From positions 124,001 to 188,000 of the forward strand of contig JANQSJ010000003.1 of assembly GCA_028284065.1 (NCBI GenBank): DNA of 64,000 bases, in the 5' to 3' direction. This stretch comes from Parvularculaceae bacterium (GTDB taxonomy: Bacteria > Pseudomonadota > Alphaproteobacteria > Caulobacterales > Parvularculaceae). Both the position numbers and the translations under genes were made by a program. Each line of letters opens with the position of its first letter. Position 1 is the stretch's first letter. The notes beneath the pieces were generated by a model that searched no databases, was not told where the DNA came from, and worked only from the letters and a program-made list of their open reading frames with translations. Below are positions 34,446-44,569 of the stretch, one piece after another.

Positions 34446-36728
34446 ATGGATCAGATGGAGGAAATCCGCGAGACGTTCTTCCTGGAGTGCGAAGAACTGC
34501 TGGAGGCGATGGAAGCCGGGCTCCTGTCGATGAATTCGGGCGAGGCCGACGCGGAGACCGTCAACGCCGTGTTTCGCGCGGTGCATTCGATCAAGGGCGG
34601 CGCCGGCGCCTTCGGCCTTGAGAGCCTCGTCCGCTTCGCCCACTCCTTCGAAACGACTCTTGACGAGGTGCGCGCCGGCCGTCTGACGACGGATGAAGCC
34701 GTGATGCGCACGCTTTTGAAGTCCGGGGACGTGCTTGCGGACCTTGTGCGCGCATCCCAGGCGAACGCCGAGATCGACGACGGCGCGCACGCCGACGTGC
34801 TAGCCGAACTCGCAGGCCATATCGGCGCGGAGGCCGACGGCGGCGACAGCGGCGACGATGCGCCGGACGATTTCACGCCGATGACTATCGACGTCGGCGG
34901 CGACGATGAAGGCGATAATGATGACGATGCGGCGGACGACACGGCAGCCGTCGACGCGCAGCCGGATCCCGACCGCGACGCGTTTGGCGAACCTTTCGAA
35001 GATGACGGCCGCAACCGGTTTCGCGTCGACTTCCGCCCCTTCCCCGAGCTTTACGGCAGGGGAAACGAGGCGGTGCTCCTGCTGCGCGCCCTTGCAACGC
35101 TCGGCGAAGCGCAGGTCCGGTGCAATACGGACGATCTGCCGCCCCTCGGCGAAGTCGATCCGGAAGGCGCCTACCTCTCCTGGACCGTCATCGTCACGAC
35201 GGACAGGCCGCAGGAGGATGTGGAGGCGACTTTCGAATTCGTCCAGGGCGATTGCGAACTGACAGTGGCGCGCGTCAGCGGCGGCGCAATCGCCACGGCG
35301 ACTGCGCCCGCCGACGACGCGGCGGCTGACGCTGACGCCGACACGGCCGACTCGGAAAAGCCGGACGCTGACAAAGTCGATACGACGACAGCGGCCGAAC
35401 CGCCGACGGCGGAGGCGGCCGAAGCGACGCCGAAGGCCGCCGCAAAGCCCCCCGCCGCGCCGAAACCGGCCGCTCCCAAACCAGCGGCGAAGAAACCGGC
35501 CAAAGAAGCGTCCGGCGGGCCGAAGGCGACCGTCCGCGTGGAGCTCGATCGCGTCGACCGCCTCATCAATCTCGTCGGCGAGCTAGTGATCAACCAGGCG
35601 ATGCTGTCCGAATGCGTCCTCGACGCCAGCGACGCCCACGACTCGAACGTCGTCACCGGGCTTGAGGAATTCAAACAGCTGACGCGCGAGATTCAGGAGA
35701 GCGTCATGGCGATCCGCGCGCAGCCCGTCAAATCGCTTTTCCAGCGGATGTCACGGATCGTCCGCGAGGCCTCGGACGCGACAGGCAAATCCGTCGAGTT
35801 GAAAGTCGACGGCGAGTCGACCGAGGTCGACAAGACGGTCATCGAACGGCTCGCCGACCCGCTGACGCATATGATCCGCAATGCGGTGGATCACGGCCTG
35901 GAGACGCCCGACAAGCGGACCGCATCCGGAAAATCCGAGCGCGGCACTGTTTTCCTGACGGCGGCCCACAGATCCGGTCGCGTCGTCATTGAGGTCGGCG
36001 ACGACGGCGCGGGCATCAATCGCGAACGCGTCAAGCAGATCGCCATCGACAAGGGTCTCATCCCCGCCGACGCGGAGCTGACCAACACCGAAATTGACAA
36101 TCTTCTTTTCCTGCCCGGCTTTTCAACGGCGAGCGAAGTCTCCGACCTTTCCGGCCGCGGCGTCGGCATGGATGTGGTGAAACGCGCGATCCAGGCGCTC
36201 GGCGGACGCATATCGGTCACCTCGACGCCTGGCGAAGGCTCCACGTTCAGCATCAGCCTGCCGCTGACGCTCGCGGTGCTTGACGGCATGGTGGTGGACG
36301 TCGCCGGGCAGACGCTCGTCGTGCCCATCAGCGCCGTCATCGAAACGCTGCAGCCGAACGAAGCCGATCTTCACAAGGTGTCCGCAGACGGCCCCACCGT
36401 CAAGATCAGGGGCACGTTCGTGCCGATCGTCGACGTCGGGGCGCAGCTTGGCTATCGCGACCCTAAAGACGATTTCCACGATCAGGTAATCCTCCTTGTG
36501 GAAACCGATGATGGCGTTGGCACGGCGCTCGCGGTCGATTCGATCCACGATCAGCGTCAGGTCGTCATCAAGGGCCTTGAAAGCAATTACGGCCAGGTCC
36601 GCGGCATCGCCGCCGCGACGATCCTCGGCGACGGCCGCATTGCGCTCATTCTCGACGCCGAGGCGCTGGTTTCGAACGCCAATGGGGCGGTCGCGCCGAT
36701 GGAGCCGGCCATCGAGCTGGCGAGTTGA
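34446..36728 (+). CDS. cheA: Chemotaxis histidine kinase CheA
   Basis: A 760-residue sensor kinase. The P1 domain contains the phosphorylated His47 ([14 protein letters not shown]). A low-complexity, acidic/Ala-Pro-Lys linker with P2-like material runs roughly from 130 to 355. The dimerisation domain starts near [20 protein letters not shown]; the ATP-binding domain shows [27 protein letters not shown]-type and [13 protein letters not shown] motifs; the C-terminal CheW-like domain ends near AEALVSNA. Start ATG 34446 (20 bp after cheY). It works with the CheW, CheR and CheB encoded nearby; no receptor gene is in the window. Confidence 0.96.
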   Translation: MDQMEEIRETFFLECEELLEAMEAGLLSMNSGEADAETVNAVFRAVHSIKGGAGAFGLESLVRFAHSFETTLDEVRAGRLTTDEAVMRTLLKSGDVLADLVRASQANAEIDDGAHADVLAELAGHIGAEADGGDSGDDAPDDFTPMTIDVGGDDEGDNDDDAADDTAAVDAQPDPDRDAFGEPFEDDGRNRFRVDFRPFPELYGRGNEAVLLLRALATLGEAQVRCNTDDLPPLGEVDPEGAYLSWTVIVTTDRPQEDVEATFEFVQGDCELTVARVSGGAIATATAPADDAAADADADTADSEKPDADKVDTTTAAEPPTAEAAEATPKAAAKPPAAPKPAAPKPAAKKPAKEASGGPKATVRVELDRVDRLINLVGELVINQAMLSECVLDASDAHDSNVVTGLEEFKQLTREIQESVMAIRAQPVKSLFQRMSRIVREASDATGKSVELKVDGESTEVDKTVIERLADPLTHMIRNAVDHGLETPDKRTASGKSERGTVFLTAAHRSGRVVIEVGDDGAGINRERVKQIAIDKGLIPADAELTNTEIDNLLFLPGFSTASEVSDLSGRGVGMDVVKRAIQALGGRISVTSTPGEGSTFSISLPLTLAVLDGMVVDVAGQTLVVPISAVIETLQPNEADLHKVSADGPTVKIRGTFVPIVDVGAQLGYRDPKDDFHDQVILLVETDDGVGTALAVDSIHDQRQVVIKGLESNYGQVRGIAAATILGDGRIALILDAEALVSNANGAVAPMEPAIELAS

Positions 36729-36732
36729 TCCC

Positions 36733-37203
36733 ATGTCGGAAGAAGAGTCCCTCGCCGCAACGCCGCTGCCCAAGGAGCTCGTCGCATTCTGCGTCGCCGA
36801 GCAGGAGTACTGCGTCGATATCATGGCCGTGCGCGAAATTCGCGGCTGGACGGTCGCGACCAAGCTCCCGCACGCCCCAGCCTACGTCCGTGGCGTGATC
36901 AATCTGCGCGGCTCGGTGCTGCCGATCATCGACCTCGCCTGCCGCCTCGGGCTGCCGCCAAGGGAAGCGCGCGCGCGCGACGTCATCATCGTCACGCAAA
37001 TCCGCGAACAGGAAGTCGGGCTGCTCGTCGAGTCGGTTTCCGACATCCTGACGATCGTCGACGAAACGATTCAGCCAACGCCCGACGTCGCTTCGGAAAC
37101 CGCGAAGTCGTTCGTTCGCGGCGTTTTGTCCGTCGAGGACCGGATGATCCGGTATGTCGACCTTGAAAAGATCATGCCGCCGCGGCCAAGCGAGGCGGCA
37201 TGA
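36733..37203 (+). CDS. cheW: Chemotaxis coupling protein CheW
   Basis: A 156-residue adaptor linking receptors to CheA. It is a single CheW domain: [21 protein letters not shown], the loop [20 protein letters not shown] and the [12 protein letters not shown] end. Arg in the VRGVINLRG loop is the classical interface residue. The gene begins 4 bp after cheA and its TGA overlaps the cheR start, so it is translated with both. Confidence 0.95.
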   Translation: MSEEESLAATPLPKELVAFCVAEQEYCVDIMAVREIRGWTVATKLPHAPAYVRGVINLRGSVLPIIDLACRLGLPPREARARDVIIVTQIREQEVGLLVESVSDILTIVDETIQPTPDVASETAKSFVRGVLSVEDRMIRYVDLEKIMPPRPSEAA

Positions 37204-38063
37204 CGAACGCGGCGCCGGCGGGAATTGACGACATCGTCTTGTCCGAACGCGATTTTCTCCGCATCGCGGCGATCATCAAGGCGGACGCAGGGATCGCGCT
37301 TACCCGCGAGAAGAAGGCGCTTGTCTTTTCTCGGCTCGCCAAGCGCGTGCGCATATTAAGGCTGCCGTCATTCTCCGCGTATTGCGATCTTCTTGAAGCG
37401 TCCGCGGACCAGGATGAGCGGCGCACGCTCTTGTCGGCGCTGACGACGAACGTCACCTATTTCTTCCGAGAGCCCCACCATTTCGAGGACTTGCGCGAGA
37501 AAGTTCTTCCGGAGCTTGCGCGCAAGGCCGCGGCCGGCGGGCGCGTGCGAATCTGGTCGGCGGGCTGCTCCACGGGCCAGGAGCCCTATTGCCTCGCCCT
37601 CACCGCGCTGTCCGCCGCGCCGGAACTCGCCCGCGCAGACTTCAAGATCCTCGCGACCGATATTGATCCGGAGGTTCTCGCGATCGCCGAACGAGGCGTC
37701 TACGAAAAAACGCTTTTGTCAAAGGTGTCGGAACATGATCAGTCAGCGTATTTTCATGAAATCGACGATCTTCATGCGGAGATCAAGCCGGACGTCAGAA
37801 AACTGATCAGCTTCCGGCGGCTGAACCTGATTTCTCACTGGCCCGTCAAAGGGCCGTTTGACGTCATCATGTGCAGAAACGTGGTCATCTATTTTGACCA
37901 GGACACGCAGGAAATGATCTGGCGCCGTTTCGCCCAGGTTATGGACGCCGACAGCCGTCTCTATGTCGGCCATTCGGAACGCATCAGCGGGCCCGCGCGA
38001 GCCGCCTTCAAGCCGGCTGGCATCACCATTTACACGAAGGCGTCGGGTTTGACCTTTAATTAA
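37200..38063 (+). CDS. cheR: Chemotaxis glutamate O-methyltransferase CheR
   Basis: A 287-residue SAM-dependent methyltransferase adding methyl groups to receptor glutamates. The N-terminal helical domain ([20 protein letters not shown]) is followed by the SAM site [37 protein letters not shown], and the [15 protein letters not shown] motif. Length and order are standard. ATGA overlap with cheW. Its counterpart CheB is encoded separately, on the other strand at 40456. Confidence 0.95.
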   Translation: MTNAAPAGIDDIVLSERDFLRIAAIIKADAGIALTREKKALVFSRLAKRVRILRLPSFSAYCDLLEASADQDERRTLLSALTTNVTYFFREPHHFEDLREKVLPELARKAAAGGRVRIWSAGCSTGQEPYCLALTALSAAPELARADFKILATDIDPEVLAIAERGVYEKTLLSKVSEHDQSAYFHEIDDLHAEIKPDVRKLISFRRLNLISHWPVKGPFDVIMCRNVVIYFDQDTQEMIWRRFAQVMDADSRLYVGHSERISGPARAAFKPAGITIYTKASGLTFN

Positions 38064-38120
38064 TGATACCAATTTATAGGTAGGCGGACGTGCGTAGAAT
38101 GGTAAACCGGGGAAACGAAA

Positions 38121-38507
38121 ATGGCGCTGCGTGACAACATCAAGATCATGGTGGTCGACGACATGTCGACGAGCCGGGGCCTGTTGATTCAGCCTTTGGA
38201 GCGCCTCGGCGTAAAGAACATCGACTTCCGGCGGGACGGCAAGTCAGCGCTGACCTCGCTTGTGGGCAACCCGGCGCATCTCGTCATCTCCGACTACAAC
38301 ATGCCGGAAATGGACGGGCTGCAATTGCTGAAGGCGCTCCGCGAGAACAAGGTTACGAGAAAAATCGGCTTTATCCTCGTAACCGGAAGCGGAGATAAAG
38401 AATTGATCAACAAGGCTCGCGAGTACGGCGTCAATAACTTCCTGAAGAAGCCGTTCACGCCGCAGTCTCTCCAGGCGTGCATAGAACAGGTGGTCGGCAA
38501 GCTATGA
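38121..38507 (+). CDS. cheY: Second chemotaxis response regulator CheY
   Basis: A 128-residue receiver domain: Asp13-Asp14 pair (MVVDDMSTSRGL), phospho-acceptor Asp58 (VISDYNMPEMDG), Thr in LVTGSGDKEL and Lys in NFLKKPFTPQSL. It has FRRDG like many alphaproteobacterial CheY2 proteins. GGGGAAAC precedes the ATG. The next gene overlaps it by 4 bp (ATGA), which suggests that its product acts on this CheY. Confidence 0.93.
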   Translation: MALRDNIKIMVVDDMSTSRGLLIQPLERLGVKNIDFRRDGKSALTSLVGNPAHLVISDYNMPEMDGLQLLKALRENKVTRKIGFILVTGSGDKELINKAREYGVNNFLKKPFTPQSLQACIEQVVGKL

Positions 38508-38893
38508 ACATTTACGCGCAACGACGACCGGAACGGCGCTTCCTGACCCCCTGCGGCGAGGTCCTGAGCCGGGTCGGCCAGGAATTGCAGGGCGTCGCGG
38601 CGGCGACGCAGCGTCTGCAGGATTCGCTGTGCGAGATCCTGTCCGAAGTCCTGCCGCCCGAGCATGGCGGCATTCACGACATTCAGGAAATCGACGCGAT
38701 TACGCAGCAACTGGAAAACCTGGCTCAGTACATTCAGGCTCTGTCGACTGCGGAGGAATTTGCTTTTGATACGGAGCGTGCGTCCAAATATCTGACGCTC
38801 GCCGATCTCGCCGCGCGCCTGCGCGACCCGGGCCTTGACGCCGTGGAGCCCGACCTCGCCACGACGAGCGCCGGCGACGTTGAGTTGTTCTAG
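38504..38893 (+). CDS. Short CheZ-like protein (candidate CheY phosphatase)
   Basis: A 129-residue, largely helical protein with no annotated name that I can assign. Residues 25-82 could form two long helices. The second contains IQEIDAITQQLENLAQYI, in which Asp64-x-x-x-Gln68 matches the spacing of the CheZ catalytic pair (Asp143 and Gln147 in E. coli, in a DLTGQ context). The C-terminal tail, VEPDLATTSAGDVELF, is acidic and ends in a hydrophobic residue like the CheY-binding tail of CheZ. Its start overlaps the cheY stop. It is much shorter than CheZ (about 214), so the assignment is inference from motif, tail and position. Confidence 0.6.
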   Translation: MNIYAQRRPERRFLTPCGEVLSRVGQELQGVAAATQRLQDSLCEILSEVLPPEHGGIHDIQEIDAITQQLENLAQYIQALSTAEEFAFDTERASKYLTLADLAARLRDPGLDAVEPDLATTSAGDVELF

Positions 38894-39306
38894 ATCACGG
38901 CAATCCTTTGCGGCGGCTCACGAAGAATAGTCTGTACTGCTTTCTCTTCGCGCCGATCTTCAGTGCGCTGCGCCCCAGCGCGCAGATTTGCGGCGGACGT
39001 TCGAGGACTGTAGTCTGACGGTCGCCCAAGCGGCGGTGCCCGTATCTTAGCGTTAGATTGAAAAAACCGGCGATGTGCCCCGTGGCGGGATAGTCAGATG
39101 CGCCACGGCCTGTGGAAAGGCCGATGCAGCGGCCGGTTGCGGGCGCACTTTCTTGTCGATCATGGTCCTGGACACTTTCGTCGTGGGGAACGACCGTCCG
39201 GTTGTCCGCCGCTCCGTGAGGCGCCGTCACTCTCAAACAGGCTCTTAGCGCTCTCTTTGGCCATTGCGTTCTTGCAAGGCGCCCCTCGCAAGGATTACGA
39301 GGCGGG
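38894..39306. other. Intergenic stretch after the che operon
   Basis: About 410 bp without a gene I can support; a 70-codon frame at 39098-39310 has no ribosome site or recognisable protein. The segment TCAAACAGGCTCT at 39233-39245 is identical to the right end of the palindromic element at 56086-56098, so this may hold a fragment of the same repeat family. Confidence 0.5.
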
Positions 39307-40293
39307 ATGATCGATCTGCCCTTCAACCAGCCATGGCTTGTCTACCTCGCCAATCATCGCCCTGAGCTTGTGACGAAGCTGTTTCAGGCGATCACGTTCA
39401 TGGGCGGAGTTGAGGGATATCTCATTGTCATCGCGTTGATCTATAGCTCGGTGAGCAAACGCCTGGCGGTGCGCGCATCAATCATCGTGCTGATGTCGAT
39501 GGTCGCCAACCATCTTCTCAAGACTTTAATTCAGAACCCCCGCCCCTTCGTCGAGGATGGAACCTACCTTGACTATTGGGCGGTGTCGTCTGCGGACGCG
39601 GCCGAATTGGCAGCCGAGTTTTCGACGCCTTCCGGGCACGCGATGGGCGCCGCCGCGTTTTACGGTTTTCTGTTCCTTCGAACAAAAAATCCTTCGGCTC
39701 GCATTGCGCTCGTACTGATACCGATGCTGATCGGCGTCTCGCGGCCAATCCTCGGCGTGCACTACGTTGAAGATATCGCCCTCGGGTGGCTGTTAGGCGG
39801 CGGCATAGCAGTGATGATGGCGCCGAGGATCGATGCGCTTTGGGACCGTTGGCGCGCCATCCACATTGGGACGAGGGCGACCTCCGTCGCGTTCTTCAGC
39901 GTCGCCGTCTGGTTGGCCACGCTCTTTCTTGCCGGTCGCCCAGCCGCTGAATTGCCGACTGAATTCGTGGGCGTACTGGGCTTTCTTTCAGGCGTGTCGG
40001 TGGCGGCCCCGATCGAAGCGAGACATTTGAACTATGAGGCGCACGGGGCCTCGACGTTCACGAAAGTCATCAGATTCTTGCTCATGCTCTTCGTCTTGAT
40101 CGCCGTTCTAGTCGCCCTGGAGATTCCTACGCTCGCTCTTGGCGAACCGCATGGCGCGATGGAAAGCGCATGGCGATATCTGCGATACGCAACCGTCGGC
40201 GCCGTCGGCGTGTTAATCGTTCCGTGGATATTCATCCGTACAAGGCTCGCGCCCGGCTCTACGGACGCGGTCGGCGCGATGCGCGCAGGATAG
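39307..40293 (+). CDS. PAP2-family membrane phosphatase
   Basis: A 328-residue membrane protein with about eight spans. The three acid-phosphatase motifs are complete: KTLIQNPRPF (72-81), PSGH (108-111) and SRPILGVHYVED (145-156), with His111 and His152 as catalytic residues. Family members remove phosphate from undecaprenyl pyrophosphate, phosphatidate or similar lipids on the outer face of the membrane. The C-terminal 120 residues form extra spans not found in minimal members. It stands between the che operon and cheB but there is no evidence that it belongs to chemotaxis. Confidence 0.9.
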   Translation: MIDLPFNQPWLVYLANHRPELVTKLFQAITFMGGVEGYLIVIALIYSSVSKRLAVRASIIVLMSMVANHLLKTLIQNPRPFVEDGTYLDYWAVSSADAAELAAEFSTPSGHAMGAAAFYGFLFLRTKNPSARIALVLIPMLIGVSRPILGVHYVEDIALGWLLGGGIAVMMAPRIDALWDRWRAIHIGTRATSVAFFSVAVWLATLFLAGRPAAELPTEFVGVLGFLSGVSVAAPIEARHLNYEAHGASTFTKVIRFLLMLFVLIAVLVALEIPTLALGEPHGAMESAWRYLRYATVGAVGVLIVPWIFIRTRLAPGSTDAVGAMRAG

Positions 40294-40455
40294 GCTCGCC
40301 AGAGCCCTTGAACTCCCATCGAAAAAGCCGCTGGCAATCGAGTCACGAACGCAATGTTGGCCGATCAGTGGACTTCAGGTTTACCATGCCTGAGGTTGGC
40401 GAGCGATCGCCGGCCCGGTTGCGGGTCCAAGGCCCAGCGAAAATGAATCAGGACC

Positions 40456-41493
40456 CTAGGACGCCGCGCGGCGGCGTTGTTCGGACGTCGCGGCGAGGAT
40501 CTCTTTGGCGATCTGCGTCAGCGGCGCCTGACGGCGCACGGCGCCCAACTCATAGGCCGCGCGCGGCATGCCGTAGACGACGCTGGTGGCGCTGTCCTGG
40601 CCTATTGTGTGCGCCCCGGCCGTCAGCATCGCCTTCAGTCCCTCCGCGCCATCCGCGCCCATGCCGGTGAGGATGACCCCGACGGCCCGCTCGCCGAGCC
40701 GCGCTGCGGACCGAAACAGAACGTCCACGGAGGGACGGTGGCCGCGAACGAGATCGCCTTCCTCAAGCCGGCATGTGGGCGACGGGCCGCTCGTCACCTT
40801 CAGGTGGCGCGCGCCGCCGGGGGCGATATAGACGCAACCGGGCCTCAGGGGCGCGCCGGAATAGGCTTCAGCGACGGTCGCCCGGCTTGTCCGGTTCAGC
40901 CGTTCGGCGAAGCTTGCGGTGAACAGCTCCGGCATGTGCTGGGTGATGAGGGTCGGCGGACAGTTCTCCGGGAACCCGTCAATGATTGCGCTGAGCGCCT
41001 CAACCCCGCCAGTGGAGGAGCCGATGAACACATATTTGTCCCCCGGCTGGAACGCCGGGGCGGAAGACGCGCGCCCGCCGCCGCCCGCCAGGCGGCCGAC
41101 CTGGCTGCGCGCCGCCTCTTTAACGATCTGCGGCAGGCCGTCAAAGCCGCCCCTGAGCGCGGCGGCGTCCGGCTTTCCAACGACGTCGAATGCGCCAAGC
41201 GCCAGCGCCTCCACAGACGCGGCGGCGCCCTCCTGCGTCAATGTGGATATCATCACGACCGGCGTCGGGCGCAGGCGCATGATCTTTTCAAGAAAGTCGA
41301 GGCCGTTCATTTTCGGCATTTCAACGTCGAGCGTCACGACATCGGGATTGAGCCGCTTCATCGCCTCGCGGGCTTCATAGGGCTCGCCCGCCTCGCCAAC
41401 GACGTCGATCTCGCTGTCCCGCATCAGGACGGCGCGTATGACCGCCCGCATGGTGCGGGAATCATCCACGATCAAGACACGGATTTTCGACAC
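40456..41493 (-). CDS. cheB: Chemotaxis methylesterase/deamidase CheB
   Basis: A 345-residue two-domain protein. The receiver domain has Asp10-Asp11 and phospho-acceptor Asp56 (VVTLDVEMPKMNG). The esterase domain holds the catalytic triad: Ser in FIGSSTGGVEAL, His in LITQHMPELF, Asp in GMGADGAEGLKAM. It removes the methyl groups placed by CheR when phosphorylated by CheA. GTG is the likely start. It faces the PAP2 gene and is apart from the main che operon, so its control is separate. Confidence 0.96.
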   Translation of the reverse strand: MSKIRVLIVDDSRTMRAVIRAVLMRDSEIDVVGEAGEPYEAREAMKRLNPDVVTLDVEMPKMNGLDFLEKIMRLRPTPVVMISTLTQEGAAASVEALALGAFDVVGKPDAAALRGGFDGLPQIVKEAARSQVGRLAGGGGRASSAPAFQPGDKYVFIGSSTGGVEALSAIIDGFPENCPPTLITQHMPELFTASFAERLNRTSRATVAEAYSGAPLRPGCVYIAPGGARHLKVTSGPSPTCRLEEGDLVRGHRPSVDVLFRSAARLGERAVGVILTGMGADGAEGLKAMLTAGAHTIGQDSATSVVYGMPRAAYELGAVRRQAPLTQIAKEILAATSEQRRRAAS

Positions 41494-41654
41494 CCAATCG
41501 TCTCCCTGCGCCGGCGCGGCGCATAGTCGTCAGGGGCTGCGCGCGTCGGTCGTAGATGTCGTCTTGATACTGGTAATTCCTATCGAAAGGCTGAACGATA
41601 CGTGAAAAACGGACCGCGTCATCATTGGCGGGGCGCGTCGCCCGGGAGGCCATT

Positions 41655-42224
41655 ATGGGACATACATCGCCTGACAGAGGCGCGCTCGGCGGCGGCCGGC
41701 TCGCCGCGGCCGCGGAAACGCTGGGTCGGCGCAACGCCGACATCTGCGCATGGGGCCTGCGCGCGAGCGCCGCGCTCCTCGCCGTCATGCTGGCGGTCGT
41801 TCTCCTGCAGATCGCAATGCGAGCCTTCACCGGACAGTCTTTCGCCTGGTCGGAGGAACTCGCCAAGACGCTGATGGCCTGGAGCGCGCTTCTGGCCGCG
41901 CCCGGCGCCTACCGGGAAAGCGCGCAATTGCGGGTGTCGATTTTTATCGACGCGCTCGGCGACAGGGCGCGGCGGGTCATCGCGATTGCGATCGCCTGCC
42001 TCATTTTCTGGCTCTCGGCCTCGTTCACGGCGCACGGCGCGCGGCTGGCGATCGACGCCATGGCGGTGCGCGCGTCCTCGCTCCCCACCCAGGCGGGCGT
42101 CTTGTACGCCCCGCTGCCGGTCTCCATGGCCGTCTTTATGCTGATTAGCCTGGAAACTGCGTTGCGGGAGATGGCGGCGCTCAGCGGAGCCTTCACCGCG
42201 GCGCGGGCGGCGCCGGAAGCTTAA
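41655..42224 (+). CDS. dctQ: TRAP transporter small permease (DctQ)
   Basis: A 189-residue membrane protein with four spans, typical of TRAP small subunits: AALLAVMLAVVLLQIAMRAF, then FAWSEELAKTLMAWSALLAA, which is the family signature region, and two more spans after residue 85. GGGAGG precedes ATG 41655. It pairs with the DctM subunit encoded 6 bp later and couples the binding protein to sodium-driven uptake. Confidence 0.92.
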   Translation: MGHTSPDRGALGGGRLAAAAETLGRRNADICAWGLRASAALLAVMLAVVLLQIAMRAFTGQSFAWSEELAKTLMAWSALLAAPGAYRESAQLRVSIFIDALGDRARRVIAIAIACLIFWLSASFTAHGARLAIDAMAVRASSLPTQAGVLYAPLPVSMAVFMLISLETALREMAALSGAFTAARAAPEA

Positions 42225-42230
42225 CGCCGC

Positions 42231-43514
42231 ATGTCGCTCTCCTTCGTCTGGCTGTTCGCGCTCCTCATCGCCTCCGGCGCGCCGATCGCGTTCGCGCTCC
42301 TGGCGGGGCCGGGCCTTGCTCTCGCCATCAATGGCGAGGGCGAGCTCCACAGCGTGTTGGTGGCGCGACTCTTCAACGGCATCGATTCCTATCCCCTGAT
42401 GGCGGTGCCGTTCTTTATCCTCGCGGGCGAAGCGATGACCGCAGGCGGCGTCGCGCAGTCGATCGTACGCCTCGCCGAAGCGTTTCTCGCCCGCCTGCGC
42501 GGCGGCCTCGCCCATGTCAATATCGCCGCGTCGATCCTGTTCGCCGGGATGTCCGGCTCGGCGATCGCCGACGCCTCCGCGCTCGGCCGCGTCCTCGTGC
42601 CGGCGATGAAGAAGGCGGGCTACCCCGGCCCGTTCGCCGCGGCGGTGACATCCGCATCCTCCGTCATCGGACCGGTTATACCGCCGTCGGGCATCATGAT
42701 TATCTACGCCTATGTCATGAACGTCTCCGTCGCCGGCCTCTTCGCCGCCGGCATCCTGCCCGGCCTCTTGATGGGCGGCGCCATGATGGCGGTGACGAGC
42801 GCCCTCGCCCGCCGCCGCGGTCTGCCGAAACACGCCGCGGCGACGCGGCGCGAAAAATGGGACGCGACCCGCAACGCCGCCCCCGCCCTGTTGACGCCGG
42901 TCATTCTGGTCGGAGGCATTTTCAGCGGCTATTTCACGCCCACCGAGGCGGCGGCCGTCGCCGCGTGCTACGCGCTTCTGCTCGCGGTTTTCGGCCCCAT
43001 CGGGTTAAAGCGCGACGAGGTCGCGGGCGTGTTCGCGCGCGCCGCCGCCCAGTCCGGCGTCGTCCTGTTCCTCATCGGCGCGTCAGTCGCGTTCTCCTGG
43101 ATGGTGACCGTTTCCGGCCTCGCCGCCGGCCTCGCCAACGCTCTAAGCGCCCGGCCGGGCGACCTCCTCCTCATGCTGTTTGCGCTCAACGTCCTATTGC
43201 TGATGATCGGCATGTTCCTTGACGCCGGCCCCGCGATCCTGATCCTCGGCCCGGCGCTTGGAACCGCATTCGTTGAACTCGGCGTCGACCCCTTGCACTT
43301 CGCCATCGTCATGTGCGTCAACCTCACGGTCGGGCTGGCGACGCCGCCTGTCGGACTTGTGCTGTTCGTCACGTCCGCCGTCTCCGATGAAACGCCCGAA
43401 CGCATCGCAGCGGAATCCGCGCCCTATCTCGCCGCGCATCTCGGCGTCATCGCCTTCATCACGTTTGCGCCGGACGCCGCCCTAGCCATCCCCCGCGCCC
43501 TCGGCTTCGCATGA
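42231..43514 (+). CDS. dctM: TRAP transporter large permease (DctM)
   Basis: A 427-residue permease with about 12 spans. Family segments are evident: LMAVPFFILAGEAMTAGGVA, AASILFAGMSGSAIADASAL, SASSVIGPVIPPSGIMIIYA and CVNLTVGLATPPVGLVLF. It forms the sodium-coupled channel for the substrate delivered by the DctP protein. The dctP start overlaps its stop by 4 bp. Most TRAP operons place the binding-protein gene first; here it is last. Confidence 0.95.
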   Translation: MSLSFVWLFALLIASGAPIAFALLAGPGLALAINGEGELHSVLVARLFNGIDSYPLMAVPFFILAGEAMTAGGVAQSIVRLAEAFLARLRGGLAHVNIAASILFAGMSGSAIADASALGRVLVPAMKKAGYPGPFAAAVTSASSVIGPVIPPSGIMIIYAYVMNVSVAGLFAAGILPGLLMGGAMMAVTSALARRRGLPKHAAATRREKWDATRNAAPALLTPVILVGGIFSGYFTPTEAAAVAACYALLLAVFGPIGLKRDEVAGVFARAAAQSGVVLFLIGASVAFSWMVTVSGLAAGLANALSARPGDLLLMLFALNVLLLMIGMFLDAGPAILILGPALGTAFVELGVDPLHFAIVMCVNLTVGLATPPVGLVLFVTSAVSDETPERIAAESAPYLAAHLGVIAFITFAPDAALAIPRALGFA

Positions 43515-44569
43515 CCAAAGCGCCGCCGACAAGAACGCGTCGTATTCTGACGCTCGCTTACGCGGCGATCGCCGCGATCTGCCTTTACGGCATCGCGATG
43601 GAAACCTCCCGCGAACCGGCCGAGCGCATCCGGATCGGCCTCATCGGCTCCACGGCGGACGAAGACTTCGCCGGCGCCTCGGCGCTGAAAGCGCACATCG
43701 AAACGCATACGGATGGCGCCGTCGCCGTCGAGATCTACCATTCCGGCCAGTTCTGCGGCAGCGCGCGCGAGTGCATTGGCCATATGCGGTCCGGCGCGCT
43801 TGACGTCTTCATGACGACATTCGGCGGCCTTGCGACCATCTACCCACCGGGGCAGGCGTTCGACCTTCCCTACCTATTCGATGACGACGACACCGCCGAA
43901 TGCGTCTTTGACGGCGCCGTCGCCGAGGCGCTCCGGTCGGAAGTCCTCGCGGCGGGGTCGGGCCTGCGCCTGATGGTGGTCGGCAATACAGGCGGCTGGC
44001 GCAACTTCGCGACGACGCGGCGACAGGTGCGCTCGGCCGCCGACATGAAGGGACTGAAAATTCGCACGACCGCGGCGCCGATTGGCCAGGCGCTTGTCGC
44101 GCGGCTGGGCGCGAACCCGACGCCCGTCGCCTGGTCGGAGCTATACGCCGCCCTCGCAACCGGCGTCGTCGACGGATCGAAGAACAGCGTTCAGGATATC
44201 GTCAGCATGCGGTTCGAGGAGCAAATCAAGCACATTGTCCTTGATCGCCACGGCTATATGGGCGCGGCGTGGTGGTACTCGGAAACCAGATGGGAGGAGC
44301 TTACCGCTGATCGGCGGCGCATTGTCGAGGAGGGTTTTGCGCGCCTGCGCGACGTCACGCGCACGGCGCCAAAGCGCGCCTCGGCCGACGCCTACGCCGC
44401 TTTCCGCGCCGCAGGCGGCGTCGTCCATACGCCGACGCCAGCGGAGAAAGCGAGCTTCCGGGAAGCGGCAACGGACTTGCGCGACTGGTACGCCGACCAG
44501 TTTGGCGATGCGTGGCTGGAGCGTCTCGATAGGGAGATAGCAGCCTGCGAGGGCGGCGCGCCAGGCTAA
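43511..44569 (+). CDS. dctP: TRAP transporter substrate-binding protein (DctP)
   Basis: A 352-residue periplasmic binding protein of the DctP family. The N-terminus has an Arg-rich start and a hydrophobic segment (ILTLAYAAIAAICLYGIAM) that may be cleaved or act as an anchor, as no clear cleavage site is seen. AFDLPYLFDDDDTAECVFDG, the GLKIRTTAAPIGQALVARLGA carboxylate-binding region with its conserved Arg, and PVAWSELYAALATGVVDGSKN are typical. Cys residues in GQFCGSARECIG could make a disulfide. Organic acid uptake is expected but the ligand cannot be named. It ends over the stop of the convergent RND gene (4 bp). Confidence 0.92.
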   Translation: MTKAPPTRTRRILTLAYAAIAAICLYGIAMETSREPAERIRIGLIGSTADEDFAGASALKAHIETHTDGAVAVEIYHSGQFCGSARECIGHMRSGALDVFMTTFGGLATIYPPGQAFDLPYLFDDDDTAECVFDGAVAEALRSEVLAAGSGLRLMVVGNTGGWRNFATTRRQVRSAADMKGLKIRTTAAPIGQALVARLGANPTPVAWSELYAALATGVVDGSKNSVQDIVSMRFEEQIKHIVLDRHGYMGAAWWYSETRWEELTADRRRIVEEGFARLRDVTRTAPKRASADAYAAFRAAGGVVHTPTPAEKASFREAATDLRDWYADQFGDAWLERLDREIAACEGGAPG

